From contig NC_083627.1 of assembly GCF_963584025.1 (NCBI RefSeq), positions 7,536,653 through 7,600,652 of the forward strand: a stretch of DNA of 64,000 nt, written 5' to 3'. Shown in pieces: positions 25,414 through 37,939 of this stretch. Numbering within the stretch: the stretch's first letter is position 1; the number at the start of each line of letters is the position of its first letter. Both the position numbers and the translations under genes were made by a program. The DNA is from Labrus mixtus (lineage: Eukaryota > Chordata > Actinopteri > Labriformes > Labridae). The notes beneath the pieces are model-generated. The model was not told where the DNA came from, made no database searches, and was given only the letters and a program-made list of their open reading frames with translations.

Positions 25414-28400
25414 ATGAGCACGTTATGGATGGGAAACGTGAGTAAATGTTTCACTTTTTAACTTTTTTTTACTGCGATTTAATTAGCTAGCCTAATGTTG
25501 CTGCGGAGCAAATTCAGCTAGCTCCACATTAGCTTCATACGTTGTTTGAATGGATTAAAAAAACAAAACACCGTCACTTTAACGTCTCTTTGTTTGTATA
25601 GAGCAGCGGGAACACATAAACCCTGGTTAAATATGATTATTTATCAGTGAAGAAACACATGTTTAGGCCTCATTAGGATGTAAACATTTTAAATTCTGAG
25701 ATACGACGCAGTCAGAGAGTTAAGTCTGAACTACACAAACACGTTGGAGACATTTCAGCTGTTTCTGAGAAGACAAGGTTTCTCACAAGTTAAGAGTTTA
25801 AACTTTAATAACGTTAAAGTTGAAAAAGATTCCATATCTGTATTTATACTACGGCAACAAAAAAAGAACACCTATGCACCAGATATTTTGTAATTGATAA
25901 AAATGAAAACATATTCTCTAAATTGCACGAAAATGCTGCAGATCTGTAGTTTCTAAAATAGCTTTCTAGTTTTTGTTCTATTGATCATTAAAATAACAGA
26001 TTGTATCATGTTTTAAACCCTCTGCACCTTTTAAGAAAAAGACCCAGCTCTTTCATGAATACCTACTAACTTAATGATGATGGTCTCCATATTATTGATG
26101 ATGATGATGGTTGTGACGATTGTTTTTGTTTGATAACGACGACTTATAAGATGGTTTCTATACTGATTAGAGCTCTCAAGAACTGCCGTCAATGTTGTGC
26201 TTTGCCTCTGGTCACTTCCTGTCAGCACCTGTGTGTCCAATCAGACTCAAAGCTGATCGTTTGCTCTTACTGACATTGTTCCCTTTTTTCTAGATCCTTG
26301 CTTGTGTTGTACTTACTCTCTGATGTACGTCACTTTGGATAAAAGCGTCTGCTAAGTGAATTGTAGAATCATGGCGGTCTTTGATTCCTGTTTTGATGAC
26401 ACTAAAACCTGTTTTATCTAAACGTCTCCCATACTCATGAGCAGGAATAGAAAAGCCAGCTGTACAGTTACTCAATGACCTCTGTGTTTCTGTGCAGCTG
26501 GAGACCTACATGGACGAGAAGTTCGTCACCAGAGCATTTTCCACCATGGGCGAGCAGGTGGTGAATGTGCGGATCATACGAAACAAGATGACAGGGTAAG
26601 TGTTAAATCTGCAGGTGTGTGTGTAGCAGATTGTCATTCTGACGTTAAACAGTGTGTCATCACCCAGGGGGGCCCTGGGCTACTGCTTCGTGGAGATGAC
26701 GGACGAGGCCACGGCCGAGAGGTGTCTACGAAAGATCAACGGGAAAGCTTTACCCGGAGCCAGTCCGGTAAGAACACATTAAATATTCAAAGCAGACATG
26801 TTTGGAGGAAAGACACCGTGGATTTTGTAATGAAAGCCTCTCTCTTACAGCCCACGAGGTTCAAGTTAAACCGAGCCACGTTTGGGAAACAGGACAGCGG
26901 GTGAGTGAAGATGGAATCACACATGAATATGATGTCAATGATTAAAATGTGCGTCATGTGACTGTGTCTGTTGCTGTCCTCACAGTCAGATGTACTCTCT
27001 GTTTGTGGGAGATCTGACTCCAGAGGTGGACGATGGGATGCTCTATGAGTTCTTCTACAACCGTTACCCCTCCTGTCGGGGGGGCAAAGTGGTGCTGGAC
27101 ACCATGGGCAACTCCAAGTGAGTATAAACACGTCATCAGCATGCAATGAAGGGTTAACACGATACCAGAATTTACACATAAGATATAGCCTGCTGTGATA
27201 CCACAGTGTCAAAGACGGGGGTCTCAGACAACCAATGTTTGTATGTTTCTTGTTTTTATCCACCAAAACATGAAGGCAAACTCCCGCACACGGTCCACAT
27301 TAATCAAAGAAGTTGTCAACTTTTCAGTACCAAGATATTTCTAATATATTTGTCGGTTTAAACAGGACTCTCTCTCTTTTTCTCGCAGCAGCTTTTGGTT
27401 AAAAATATGACACTAGATCTGTTGTTTTTAAAGCTCTGGTACTTTATGAAACTTTTGATCATTAAAATAATAGTTTGTAGTGATTTCAAACATGTGGTAT
27501 CCAAAGAGACAGCTGCGGAATTAAAAACATCAAACTGTAAGAAATCTTGAATTGATTGTGAGGTAGAAAATTAAAGTGATCTTGTTCGGTTGGAGCTGAC
27601 GTTGATTGTGCTGGTTTGAGAGTTTGCAATGATCTAAGCCGTGTGTGTGTGTCTGTAGGGGTTGTGGATTTGTTCAGTTCCCAGACGAGCGGCTGCAGAA
27701 GCGAGCACTGGAGGAGTGTCAGGGCGCTATGGGTCTGGGGAGCAAACCTCTGAGACTCAGTCTGGCTGCAAACAAGTGAGTTCCGCTCAAGCTGTTTTCA
27801 ACTCGTGAACTAGAAAATTATCGTTTCTATATTCCTCACAAGTCTGTTGTTGCTGAGCGTTGTGTCCTTCTCCTGAGTTTAAGGAACCGTCAGCAGCAGT
27901 CAGAAAACAAATCGTGGCAGCCCGGCTCCTCTTACAAATACAACTACGACCACTACAACCAGTACAACCAGTACCAGCAGCAGGCCTACCCCGGCTACTA
28001 CAACTCCTGGGGCTACGACCAGAACGGAGCGGGGTACGGTTACAACTACCCGCAGTATGATTACTCACAGTATGCTGCCCAGGTAAGACCTCTCTGTGTT
28101 TACACCTGTCACACAGTCAGCGTTAACACACATGAACCTTTCTAACACAATTTATCTTTTCAGGAAACTGAAGCTGAAACTGAACCTGTGCAGGATGACG
28201 GGATTGAAGGCAAGTGTTCAAGTTCACAGTGTTCACAGTTTCAATGTTAACCTTTAGTATGTCAGTTAGATTTTCACTCGTCAAAGACGCCTGACTCCAC
28301 AGAAGGGTAGAAAAAAATGTGACTGTACGGGTCGGTCAATTTGGTACTTTACCCAACTGTTGACTCTAGAAATGCCAATAAATGAACCGGACCGCTTGGT

Positions 28401-28709
28401 TGAAACGGGGAAAGTCATTTGAAGCCCACATAGGCTCCAGAGTGAAAAATACTTCCACTCTGCATACATGTATGTAGTTGGCATGTGTTTTTATTCTGCA
28501 TACAGTCCGATCTGTGCAGTATCGTCTAACTTTGTGTCTTGGCTGCAGATCCCAGTCCGGAGCTGGACGTGGTGGAGGCAAACAGGAAGTTCATGGAGCT
28601 CAGTGAGGAACTTTACGACGCTCTGATCGACTGTCACTGGCAGCCTCAGGAGTTCTCTGAAGAACAGGATTTTATGGAATCCAGTCTGCCGGAACCGATC
28701 TCCTGCTGA
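25414..28709 (+). CDS. trnau1ap: tRNA selenocysteine 1-associated protein 1 (SECp43)
   Basis: SECp43 is an RNA-binding protein linked to selenocysteine tRNA modification and selenoprotein synthesis. Coding exons: 25414-25437, 26498-26595, 26668-26767, 26851-26900, 26986-27117, 27659-27775, 27884-28082, 28164-28209 and 28549-28709; 927 nt, 308 aa (human 287). Two RRM domains are clear: RRM1 with RNP2 LWMGNL (residues 4-9) and RNP1 GYCFVEM, and RRM2 with RNP2 LFVGDL and RNP1 GCGFVQF. Exon 7 encodes a Tyr/Gln/Asn-rich region (YNYDHYNQYNQYQQQ), typical of the family. The conserved C-terminal block ELYDALIDCHWQP is present. The join 28209/28549 needs a GC-AG intron. A polyadenylation signal (AATAAATAAA) lies near 29261. 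Confidence 0.96.
26305..26367 (+). repeat. SINE 3' fragment
   Basis: TGTTGTACTTACTCTCTGATGTACGTC-like sequence plus CACTTTGGATAAAAGCGTCT is nearly identical to the end of the SINE at 4614-4835. It lies in trnau1ap intron 1. Confidence 0.8.
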
Positions 28710-31470
28710 GACCGGACTCTTCAGACTATACCCCCTCATGGGGACGATCGGCTGTCTGCTGGCGTGTTCACAGTGTGGATTATTTTTGTAAGGACGTAAT
28801 GAAACGTTGGATTGAAGCCTGCTAATGTGTAAAATGAATACAAACATATGAGTCTCATCAAGAAATATTTATGATTTATTCAGAACACACTTAAGGTTGT
28901 CAGAAGTTTTGATACTCAGATATTTTTCGGTACCCTGTGTTTAAGAGTGAAATGTTATTGTAATGATTAAAAGAATCAAAAGTACCAACGCTTGTCAGGG
29001 TGCCGGTAGCCTAGAGCGCGCCCTCCATGAAGTGAGGCTTAAGTCCTCAAGAGGGGGCGGATCTGTGTGTAGTCCTGTCCTGTCAAACATTAAGGAAAAC
29101 TTCAGATCTTTGGTCGTTTATAAACCAAAAGCTCCTGAGTGACAGAGAGAGAGATGTCTGTCCAAATTGTACAAATAATTTGGAGTGGTTTTGGTACCAA
29201 TGTTTGATCATTTCATTTGTCCATTAAGACCATGTGCAGAATTTGTTTTCAATTTTTTGTAATAAATAAAACAAGAAATGATCCAATAGGGGTGCCCAGG
29301 ACTCCTGTTTTTGAAGTTCCTCAAAACGGGAAATGTTGAAACTGATACTTACTAGAATCAAAATAAAGTTTAGCAATCTGCTATTGTGAAAACTTTAGAA
29401 CAGACTGAATCCAACGAAAAGCATTTAATGGGTTGTTATCCTCAATGTACGACTAAATGACTCCAACCAATCAGAGCACAGAAACACGTGGAGTAACTGT
29501 TGGTTGCTGGGCAACGAAGCGATTACAAAGATCCATTTGATCTGTCGTATCATTTATGTCAACGCTCTGACGTTCTGCATGCACATGAGCTGCGTCCAGT
29601 GTGTGACCGTTAATGGAGCTGGATAGAAGTTAATGTGCTGATTCCTAACTTTCTACATCAGCCATCCTTGCTTCCTTTCCTTCATATCATTCCCCGCTTT
29701 CACTCTCCCTGATTTCAGACTTCGTCCACTGTCCTGTTTTCAAATAAAGACACAAAAAACCTCCACAAATAAAACTTGAAAGACATTTTCTAGACAAATT
29801 GGGGCATAAAAGACCAGAATACAAGAAATGGTTGCACCTCTTCTTGAGTCATGAACACAACAGAGTAAATAATAATGATCAGACCTGGAACACAGATCGC
29901 CTCCTCAGGGTTTTCATAGGCGTGACTAGAGGAGGTTAAATAAGTAAATGAATAAACCTGTACGTGTTCTCTGTGTTTGCATGTTTAGTGAGGAAACAGA
30001 CTACTGGTAACACTGAAGGTGACACTCACAGACACACGACATCTTGATTTCTCTTCAGTAACTTTATTCACTGTGATTAAAATACATTCACTGACAGTTC
30101 ATCATGCCATCCCGTGGTTTACACAAACGATAATGAACAGGAGAACAGTGTTAAACACTCGTCTGATCACACGAAGGATCATCACCAGCACATTGACTTC
30201 CATCATAGAAGCGTCTTGTTTAAAAGGCTGCAGGGTCTGTAGGTCTGCCAGTGACACCTGGTCAATAGGGGGCGCTACGGCACCGCAAATCCCCACAGGG
30301 AGACGGATAGACCTTCACTGAATACGATTTTTCTTGAATAAGTTTAAAATATTTAAAAGAGGAAGGTTGATATTAGCGAGTAAAATGTATAACATGTAAG
30401 TATAAGTACACGTGATGATGTTTGTTAATTATTTTAAGTAAAATAGATCGTTTCAGAAGTTAAAATTACTTCTGACCGCCATGCTAATTGTGTTAGCCAG
30501 TTAAAGGCATTTTCCATTATGTGTTAGCATCAAGCTAACAAACTAAAAATGTACATCCCGGTTCATCCGTGAGATAATATAGATACAATAATGAGAACAA
30601 ATTCTGATATAGAGAAAAACCTGAATAGGTTTAAAGGAGCCGCACACCGAAGTCTGAGGAAGAGCATGTTGTCTAAATGGGAGCTCATCGTTGTGTGGGT
30701 CTTTGCTTCTTTTTACCTGTTCAGGTGTTTTTGGGATCAAGCACCCACTGAGGGATGTGCATGTCTTTTTAGATTTTTCATAGAAAGGAAACCAGCCTTC
30801 ATATCTTGAGCTAATAAGATAATTTAATCTGATATAATAAGAAAATTCGTTTTTTTTTTTTAAATGACAGGGAAAATATACACAGAACTCTAGAAAACTG
30901 AATTTGCTCATTATCAGGGGAAAACGCAGTAAATAAAATGTATGGGTGAATGTCTGCTCCGGGCTTCCGTAGTTTTAAAACCGAACGAGAACAATAAAAA
31001 GTCGTTTCAACAGTCACGTGTGTTTTAGGCCGTAGAGGAAGAAGACATCTGAGAGGTCAAACAGCACCAGTATTAAATCTGCCTTCAGACTACAGAATAC
31101 AAACTGTGCACACAGTAAAAGTGAATCCATCCAACATACGCTCACTGTGACAGGGATCTGTCATTTCCTGTGGCTGTCTCTGTTACTGTAATATCTCTGA
31201 CTACTCTTTTTTTTTATAGTGGAAGAATAAATGAAACATGTTCAGTAACACTGATCTGTATACTTTTCTTTACATCCGTCGCTGTGTTCATGTCATGTGA
31301 GGAGAGAAAAAAAAAACGGGAAGGAAACTTTTATTTTGACACATTCTTGTTTTTTGTTTCGACCTTCGAGCTGCTGCCATCAGCAGGTGTATTGTCAGTT
31401 GAGATTTTCCACGAGCCAATCAGTGACAAGCAGGAGGCTGACATGTTTTTTTTTCTCCAAATGGTCATAT
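28710..31470. other. trnau1ap 3'UTR and intergenic region
   Basis: The 3'UTR of trnau1ap probably ends near 29275. The segment 29655-29765 resembles the tail of the SINE family at 51969. The rest, to 31470, shows no gene. It may include the distal 3'UTR of the minus-strand MS4A gene (AATAAA on the minus strand at 30063-30068). Confidence 0.4.
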
Positions 31471-31476
31471 TCATGT

Positions 31477-31790
31477 AGCGGCCATTTTCCTCTGACGTCA
31501 CATACTGGAGTATCACGGTAGAGCAGTGGTTCGCGAGCTTTTTGGCTTTTTGACTTCACAAAACTCTGGGTTGCAAGTAAACATTAATTTAAGACCACAT
31601 GTGAGGAGTTTATTTTTCGCATGACACATGGATGGGAGACGGACAGTAAAATCTTCCTGAAATCTTTGCGCAGGTAAAGGAACTGCTTCATTAAATGTTT
31701 TGTTGGCCAGTATGTTCTATGTAGGTCGTACCAGCTGTTGGTCGGCCAGGACACCGTGTCACGCTGGGTTATCAGAGGAAAATGGCCGCT
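31477..31790. mobile_element. MITE with 19-bp perfect TIRs
   Basis: AGCGGCCATTTTCCTCTGA at 31477-31495 is repeated exactly inverted at 31772-31790. The 314-bp interior has no ORF. It lies just downstream of the MS4A stop codon on that gene's strand, probably in its 3'UTR. Superfamily unknown. Confidence 0.75.
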
Positions 31791-31851
31791 GTGTAAATAT
31801 GGGGAAGTGACCTCCATATCTCCACTGACATGACATGACACCACAGCGAGC

Positions 31852-31860
<9 letters not shown>

Positions 31861-31880
<20 letters not shown>
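31861..31880 (+). repeat. short (GT)n
   Basis: About ten GT units lie just downstream of the MS4A stop codon. Confidence 0.8.
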
Positions 31881-31882
<2 letters not shown>

Positions 31883-31887
31883 TGAGT

Positions 31888-34800
31888 TCAGGGAACTGAG
31901 GATTCTATGGGCTCCACCTGAGGTTCAGTGGGTGGAGTCGAGATGTCCTCCACCTGATCTGAGTCTGGTTCAGTCACAACCACCTCGACCTGCTGACAGA
32001 GAAGAGTGATGTGTGAGCGTGTGAAAAGTCCAGTTAGCAACGTTAGCACCAGCGCTAGTTTGGCTACGTTATGATCGCATGAAAAACAAAAGTGACAGCG
32101 TCGCACAATGGCGTCACACTGGAAGGAGTTTTCCAAAAGGGGCGCCCAGCAGTCATCTACCGATTCATTCATGATCCTCTCTCGATGAATCAGCAACAAA
32201 AGAAACTCATAAAGTATCAGGAAACATCCTCAGAATGTAAAGACTACGTTCTTCATACCTGACATGGCTCGGCTGCAGCTGGAGCAACATAAACAGCTGG
32301 AGCAGCCTCAACAGCTGGGACAGGTGGGGGGCGACTCTGTGGGTAGACAGGTCTCTGGCTTGGACTCTACGGGACACACACACACATACACAGACACATC
32401 ATTTGGTAAGAATAAGGTTTATCTTACGCTTTTACTAAACTCCTAAAAATCAAGTTAAATCAAAGATATCAGCAAATCAAAGAAAACAGAAAGGAAACAG
32501 TGTGAAGACACCGCTTGGTACTCTGCTGCCCCTAGAGGTCAAATGTCAGATGAATCTGTCAGGTATCAGAGCTCACCCTTGTTCCACCAGCGGCGAGGAC
32601 ACTGAGTCCAAACAGCATGGCGGTGATGCAGATGAGCAGCTCCAGGACCAGGAAGATCACCAGCGTCCCCAGGATCCCGTCGATCAACAGCTGGAGGAGA
32701 AATCATCGAGAAAGCCCCGGTGAGAACGCAGGAGGAGAACTCACACCGAACTCACACAGGGTTTGATGATGTGACTCTGCTGATTCTACAAACAGTGAAC
32801 CTATCACACCAAAGTATAGTTATATAGTCACTTACTTTACACTTTTGCTCGATCAGCCCGGTGCATTTCCTGAAACAATGTTGCTGCAGTGAACAGACAA
32901 AGAAACATGGAGTCTGTTTCTTCATAACATCAAGTGTCAATTGTGAATTCATTCAATTGCCTCCAATTGGTGCTGCAGTGATTAGTCAAATGATAACAAA
33001 CACCGACATTTCTGATGTTCATTTAAAAGTTTCGATCATTTTGTAAAGCAAAAATGTAAACATGTTTCTGGTTACAGCTCGTTAAATGTGAGAATTCGAT
33101 GTTTTTCTTTGTCTTTAGGGCTGTAGATGGGCTGTATGTTCTACTTCAGCATCAGTTAATAATTAAAAATAACTTTTATGAAGGTAAAGGATTCATTTTT
33201 TATCATATAACGTATGATAAAAGATGAAGTATCATAACTTATCATAAGGAAATAGTGTTTATGTCACTGTATAAAGGGAATGTGAATTAAAATATCAAAT
33301 AGTACACCGCAGTGAAAAGCATTGCAGACAATTTAAGGAGCAGTATGTGGAGGTTAGTGGCCTCTAGTGGTGAGTTTGCAGATTGCAAACGTCTGATAAA
33401 ACTGATCTGTGATTGGTCTGTAGCTTCAGTGGTGGAAAATATGAGGAACTAGCGCTGTAGTTTCACCCCGCTAACTGCAACAGCTTCCAGTGACGCAAAA
33501 TGACGACTTTTGCGTCATCGGAAACTCCTTTCCAGACTTAAAAAGATTTCCCATCTCAGGAGAAAATGAGGGCGGGATGCACGACCATTCAAAAATACTA
33601 CCAGGTTTCTAATAATACAAAGCTTAATGCAAATGGGTGAAGTATCCCTTTAAGAGTTGTGTTCATCTGTTTGAAGTTGCTCTAGTAACATGGAAGTCAT
33701 GCTGAGGTAGCAGCAGACCAGCAACTTCCATGTTCTACGTTGTAGAAGTGTTTTCAGTAGAGTCTGGCTTCAAGGGAATGATTTAACGCTTGCTCCTTTT
33801 TTCCTGCTGTTTGGAAAAATTCCTAGAATAATTGGTAAACCCATTTTTTTTAAATATATATTTCTGTTATTTAGCAAAACTTTGAGGAAGTTAATTTCTC
33901 TATTGAGAAGTCAAATGATTAAAAAAAAACTAAAAACTAAAACCTGAACACTGCAGCTAAACATGTAAACAGATTGTTGTTACATAAGTAGGAACATATT
34001 CTCTCCTGCAAACATTGTTTCAGTCTTGCACCAGACAAGACTCATATCGAAACAAATCGATTACTTTCAGCCCAAAACAGAATTTTCTGGCACAGATTTC
34101 GTCTTGTTGTTAAATCAATAAGCTTTCATTTCAGTTTTTGCCCAGGTTCATATTTAAAGATGTAATCCAGTGTTTTGCTGTTGATGTAAAAGTCGTAATC
34201 AGTAACCTTTAAACTGCTTTGAAACAGCCTTTCCTTTCGGCGCAACTTAGAGCTAATACATCAAATCCAATGATAAATCTAATAAACATGTTTTAGGGGC
34301 ATTACCACGGCATGCAGCTCAAGCTTGCGGCAGTGTTCACAGTGGTACGAGTCCTGGCGGTAGGGCAGGTGTTTGGACATCAGACCCAGAGCAGCTGTGG
34401 CGAACGCCGCACTGATGAGATGAAGGATCAGGACGCATTTCACCTGAAGAAAAACAGCAAACAACACACCTGCATTGAATTTTTTATTTTTCTACTTTCA
34501 CTCCTCTGAAGTGACTTTTTGACATGATTTTTTCCCCAGTGAAAACTCTTGACATTGGTATCAGGATAAGACCGTTGGATGGTGCAGGACAGTGTTTCCA
34601 CGCCGACACAAACACTTGAAGGAATCTTGGTGTTCATGCGTTACTTTTAATGACAGCTGTCCTTTTCTATCGGAAAGGTATCCTTAAATGACTTCTTTCC
34701 CTGATTTCCGACTCTATCCACTATCCTATCTCTACAATAAAGGCCCAAAAAGCCCAAAAAGAAATCTTTAAAAAAAAATTATTATTATTATTATTTTTTT

Positions 34801-35915
34801 TTTACTTGACCTTCAAGGGGGGGCGGGGGGTGCCGTTGGGGCGGGCCGCCCCCCCCAATATAATGGTAGGGGAAACACTGCAGGAACTATAATGCAAAAA
34901 GCACCCAGTGTAATCTTTATGGATATCTCAGATGGAGTCCCACAAGGCTCTGTTTTAGGCTCTGTTTTATTTTCTATTGGAAACAACAGCTTGGTGCATC
35001 TTTATGCAGATGATACAATTGTCTATTTAGTAACAAAGTCAGACTGCTGATGAGTGTTAGACCTACTTTCAGCAGCTGCAGGACACATTTTAAGTTCTTT
35101 AAGGTTCTTCTTGATACTAATAAAAAACATTTATTCTCCTTTTTATGTTCTAGATATCACTTTGTACTTTGGAGAAACAGAACGGCAGATTGTATTTTTC
35201 AACGACGCCTGAATGAATCGACCTAATTGTTTATGAGCAGTAGTCTACATCCCTGACAGTAACACAGAGTTCTGGTTTGATTCAGACTCACCCAGAACAG
35301 AGTCGGTCTCCTCCCGCTGTGGATCAACACCGATCCAGACAACGTCACCTGGAGGGTCACAGTAACATTGACTGAGATTTAGCATTTAGAAGAAATCAAA
35401 GAACGGTGTTAGGTTAAGTTATATCTCAATAAAATGCTGAGTAAATAAGAAAGCACCTGTATGACCACAATGAGGAAGAGGGCCACGTCTCCTGTGAAGT
35501 GGACTTCATGGATCTGCAGCACAGATGCACTCAGACACAGAATCAGACCCCCGATAACCACCTGGATCGCCTGAAAAGGGAAACAGCAGGTAAGATCAGC
35601 GCGGTTACTAATTAAGAGTGTGTGTATAAAAGCACTGGAATATTATCAGTCGCTTTGAATCAGAAAACTATTTTTTCCCACAGTTGTTCTCCTGGACCAT
35701 GTGGGATTTTAATTACCCACAAGGCTTCCTGTGTCTTTCTGTGGAACACATGTTTGCATGTATTGGTAAGCTTGAATCCCTAACACGTCAGGGTATAAAC
35801 TGTTGGTTTACAGACTTACTCCAAGAGTCTTGGGCTCCATCTTGAGCAGACTCTGCAGCTGTCCCGGGGCGAGGTTCCCCACCGGAGGCATCGGGTCTTT
35901 GTCATTCTGAGCCAT
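31888..35915 (-). CDS. MS4A-family (CD20-like) four-transmembrane protein
   Basis: Coding exons on the minus strand: 35820-35915, 35457-35570, 35292-35348, 34306-34443, 32836-32883, 32577-32690, 32259-32366 and 31888-31989; 777 nt, 258 aa, all joined in frame. Four hydrophobic segments fit the MS4A topology: AIQVVIGGLILCLSASVLQI, DVALFLIVVIQVTLSGSVLI, VKCVLILHLISAAFATAALG and GILGTLVIFLVLELLICITA. The second extracellular loop is Cys-rich (CEHC, then HC, KC and KC). The short acidic, Pro-rich cytoplasmic tail ends ESSVP. MS4A proteins are membrane proteins of immune and other cells that can modulate calcium signalling; the exact member is not identified. A 5' non-coding exon ends at 37415 with a GTAAGT-like donor. 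The last exon may start at 31992, adding one Gln. The gene runs tail-to-tail with trnau1ap. Confidence 0.88.
34680..34860. repeat. SINE tail fragment plus low-complexity sequence
   Basis: The segment CCTGATTTCCGACTCTATCC to AGCCCAAAAAG resembles the tail of the SINE at 51969-52190. A TTA repeat and G/C runs follow. It lies in an MS4A intron. Confidence 0.45.
34915..35050 (+). pseudogene. LINE reverse-transcriptase remnant
   Basis: The plus strand translates to ISDGVPQGSVLGSVLFSI, then NNSLVHLYADDTIVYLV. These are the conserved reverse-transcriptase motifs GVPQGS and YADD, but the segment that should separate them is deleted. Stops follow. It lies in intron 4 of the MS4A gene, opposite to that gene. 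It is a dead LINE fragment of the L2/CR1-like class. Confidence 0.8.
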
Positions 35916-36707
35916 CGTGCTGCTGATGGAGACACAGAACACTTCAGTGGTGGACAAAGTAACCAGCTTCATCACTTATAGTGAGTATATGTAACCATCT
36001 GCTGGATAAATGCACGTCTTTCTAGGTTCTGGAGGAGCTACGTTGTGAGCATAATAACCATGTGTTCCAGTAAATAAGAATTTTACATTACATTTACACA
36101 AACATGGAAATAACAATCTAGGCCCTTAAAATAAATTGTCCTTGTATTTGGTGTCCTTGTAGAATAGTTAGAGTCAACTGTAAATCCAGTTCATACAGAG
36201 GTCAGCTCTGCTTTAAGTCAGAGTTTGGTCAGAGTGCACGCTACGTTTGTGTGTTTGAACTGGTACCTACGGTGGCTGGGAAGTGCAAAACAAAATTACA
36301 AAGTGTGAAACACTTTTCCAAAAGTGAGACAAATTTACATTTTGAAAAACATTTTTTGACAAAACCCAAAACCCTTTTACCAAGGACAAAACAAATGTAC
36401 ATGATGTGAAACACTCTTACAAGTACTGAGACAAGTTAACAAGTGACAATTATGAACTAAGCCAATAATTATGTTGTTTATGAATCTTTCAATAACTATT
36501 TTAACCCGTTTTTACCAGCAGGGTTACACATACATCCTCCTGGGATCCTGGGATGTGTCAGTGTGTAATAAAAGTTTCCATAAGGGATTCAGGCCATTTA
36601 CAGCTGGCTCGTCAGAGGTCCACATACCACCGTTTGGGAACCTCCGTCCCACAGTATCATCATGTTGTTTGTCGAGAAAGGGAGCAGGCCCCTCTGAGAA
36701 GAAGGAG

Positions 36708-36710
<3 letters not shown>

Positions 36711-36782
<72 letters not shown>
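36711..36782 (+). repeat. (GT)n microsatellite
   Basis: About 36 GT units lie in the first intron of the MS4A gene. ORFs here are repeat artefacts. Confidence 0.97.
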
Positions 36783-36784
<2 letters not shown>

Positions 36785-37414
36785 TCAACATTTGCAGCAT
36801 CATCCACACAGACTGCATCAGCTCTGATCTAAAGCTGCTCATGTGTCTGCTCTGAAGGATAACTTTGAATCCTCACCTGCAGGAATGATTCAGCAGAACA
36901 GAATATTCCTGCTTCTTCACAGGACATAAAGATCATGCTGACTGAGCTTGAAATATTAATGTGCTGACTTGCAGGATATTCCAGAATTAGCAGTCTGCAG
37001 CCAGAGACACTAAAAAGGTTTCTATCATGCATTTCTACTGGAAGCACGTAACACACCGAGCTGAGACATTCAGGTATAACCACTGAGATGTTTGAGGTTA
37101 TTGAAAACATCCACAGCTGCAGCACAGAGCGGGGAGGCGCTGATGGACCGCAGTCACATCTGACTCAGCTCCAAGAACACCAAAACAAAACTCAGGCCGA
37201 TCCGTGCCGGGCTCATCTGGGCTACATTTTTAGCAACAACACCCCCCCCCCCCCCCTCCCAGCAGCACTGCAGCGACTACACCAAAAACTGCGCGTGCAT
37301 AAAAGCAGCATCAGTCAAAGTCACGGCTTCTCCTCCTCAACAATGACACCTCAATGTCACCTCAAGTCCTGTCCCGGTTACTCGGGACAAAAAGCGGTGA
37401 ACGGATGAACTTAC

Positions 37415-37600
37415 CTGCAGCCGTTTATCTCTGATGTCAGTGCAGGTGTGTATCAGAGGACTCTGCGTGTGCGCGTGTGTGAGGATGGTCTGCAGGATGC
37501 TGCAGGGTGTGTTCACGAGCTGCTCTCACTGCAGCACTCTCAGAGACTCGGACTAGTTTCTGTCTGCAAGGTCCCACACAGACTGCAGACAGCGCGCGGG
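37415..37600 (-). promoter_or_regulatory. 5' non-coding exon and promoter region of the MS4A gene
   Basis: The donor CAG-GTAAGT on the minus strand falls at 37415. Upstream the sequence is GC-rich with a TGACGTCACAT (CRE-type) site near 37607-37617. The first coding exon acceptor lies near 35923. Start site inferred. Confidence 0.45.
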
Positions 37601-37939
37601 GCGCCTGTGACGTCACATAATACCTCTAAAAAAAAAAAGTCACACACTGAAGTCTTATTCATCTTAAATTTACAAGTTCATTATTCACAGGGGATTGAAG
37701 AGGATTCAGGTGACTGAGAGGGCCGAATGAGAAGAATGACGATCATAATAATAATAATAATTAATTAATTTAGCAGGGCTGCAGGACTTACAACATAATA
37801 GCACAAAAATAGGCATTGACTAAAATAATACAAATAAAATAATACACTTATATGATGATAATGAAATGTTTTTTTTAAATTAAATGACAATGACTAACTT
37901 TCTGCTTTCATCATCGAATCAAAGCCTGATGGCACCAGT

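Noticed and set aside
26787..27266. 159-aa minus-strand ORF
   Set aside because: It is antisense to trnau1ap exons 4 and 5 and is a shadow of them.
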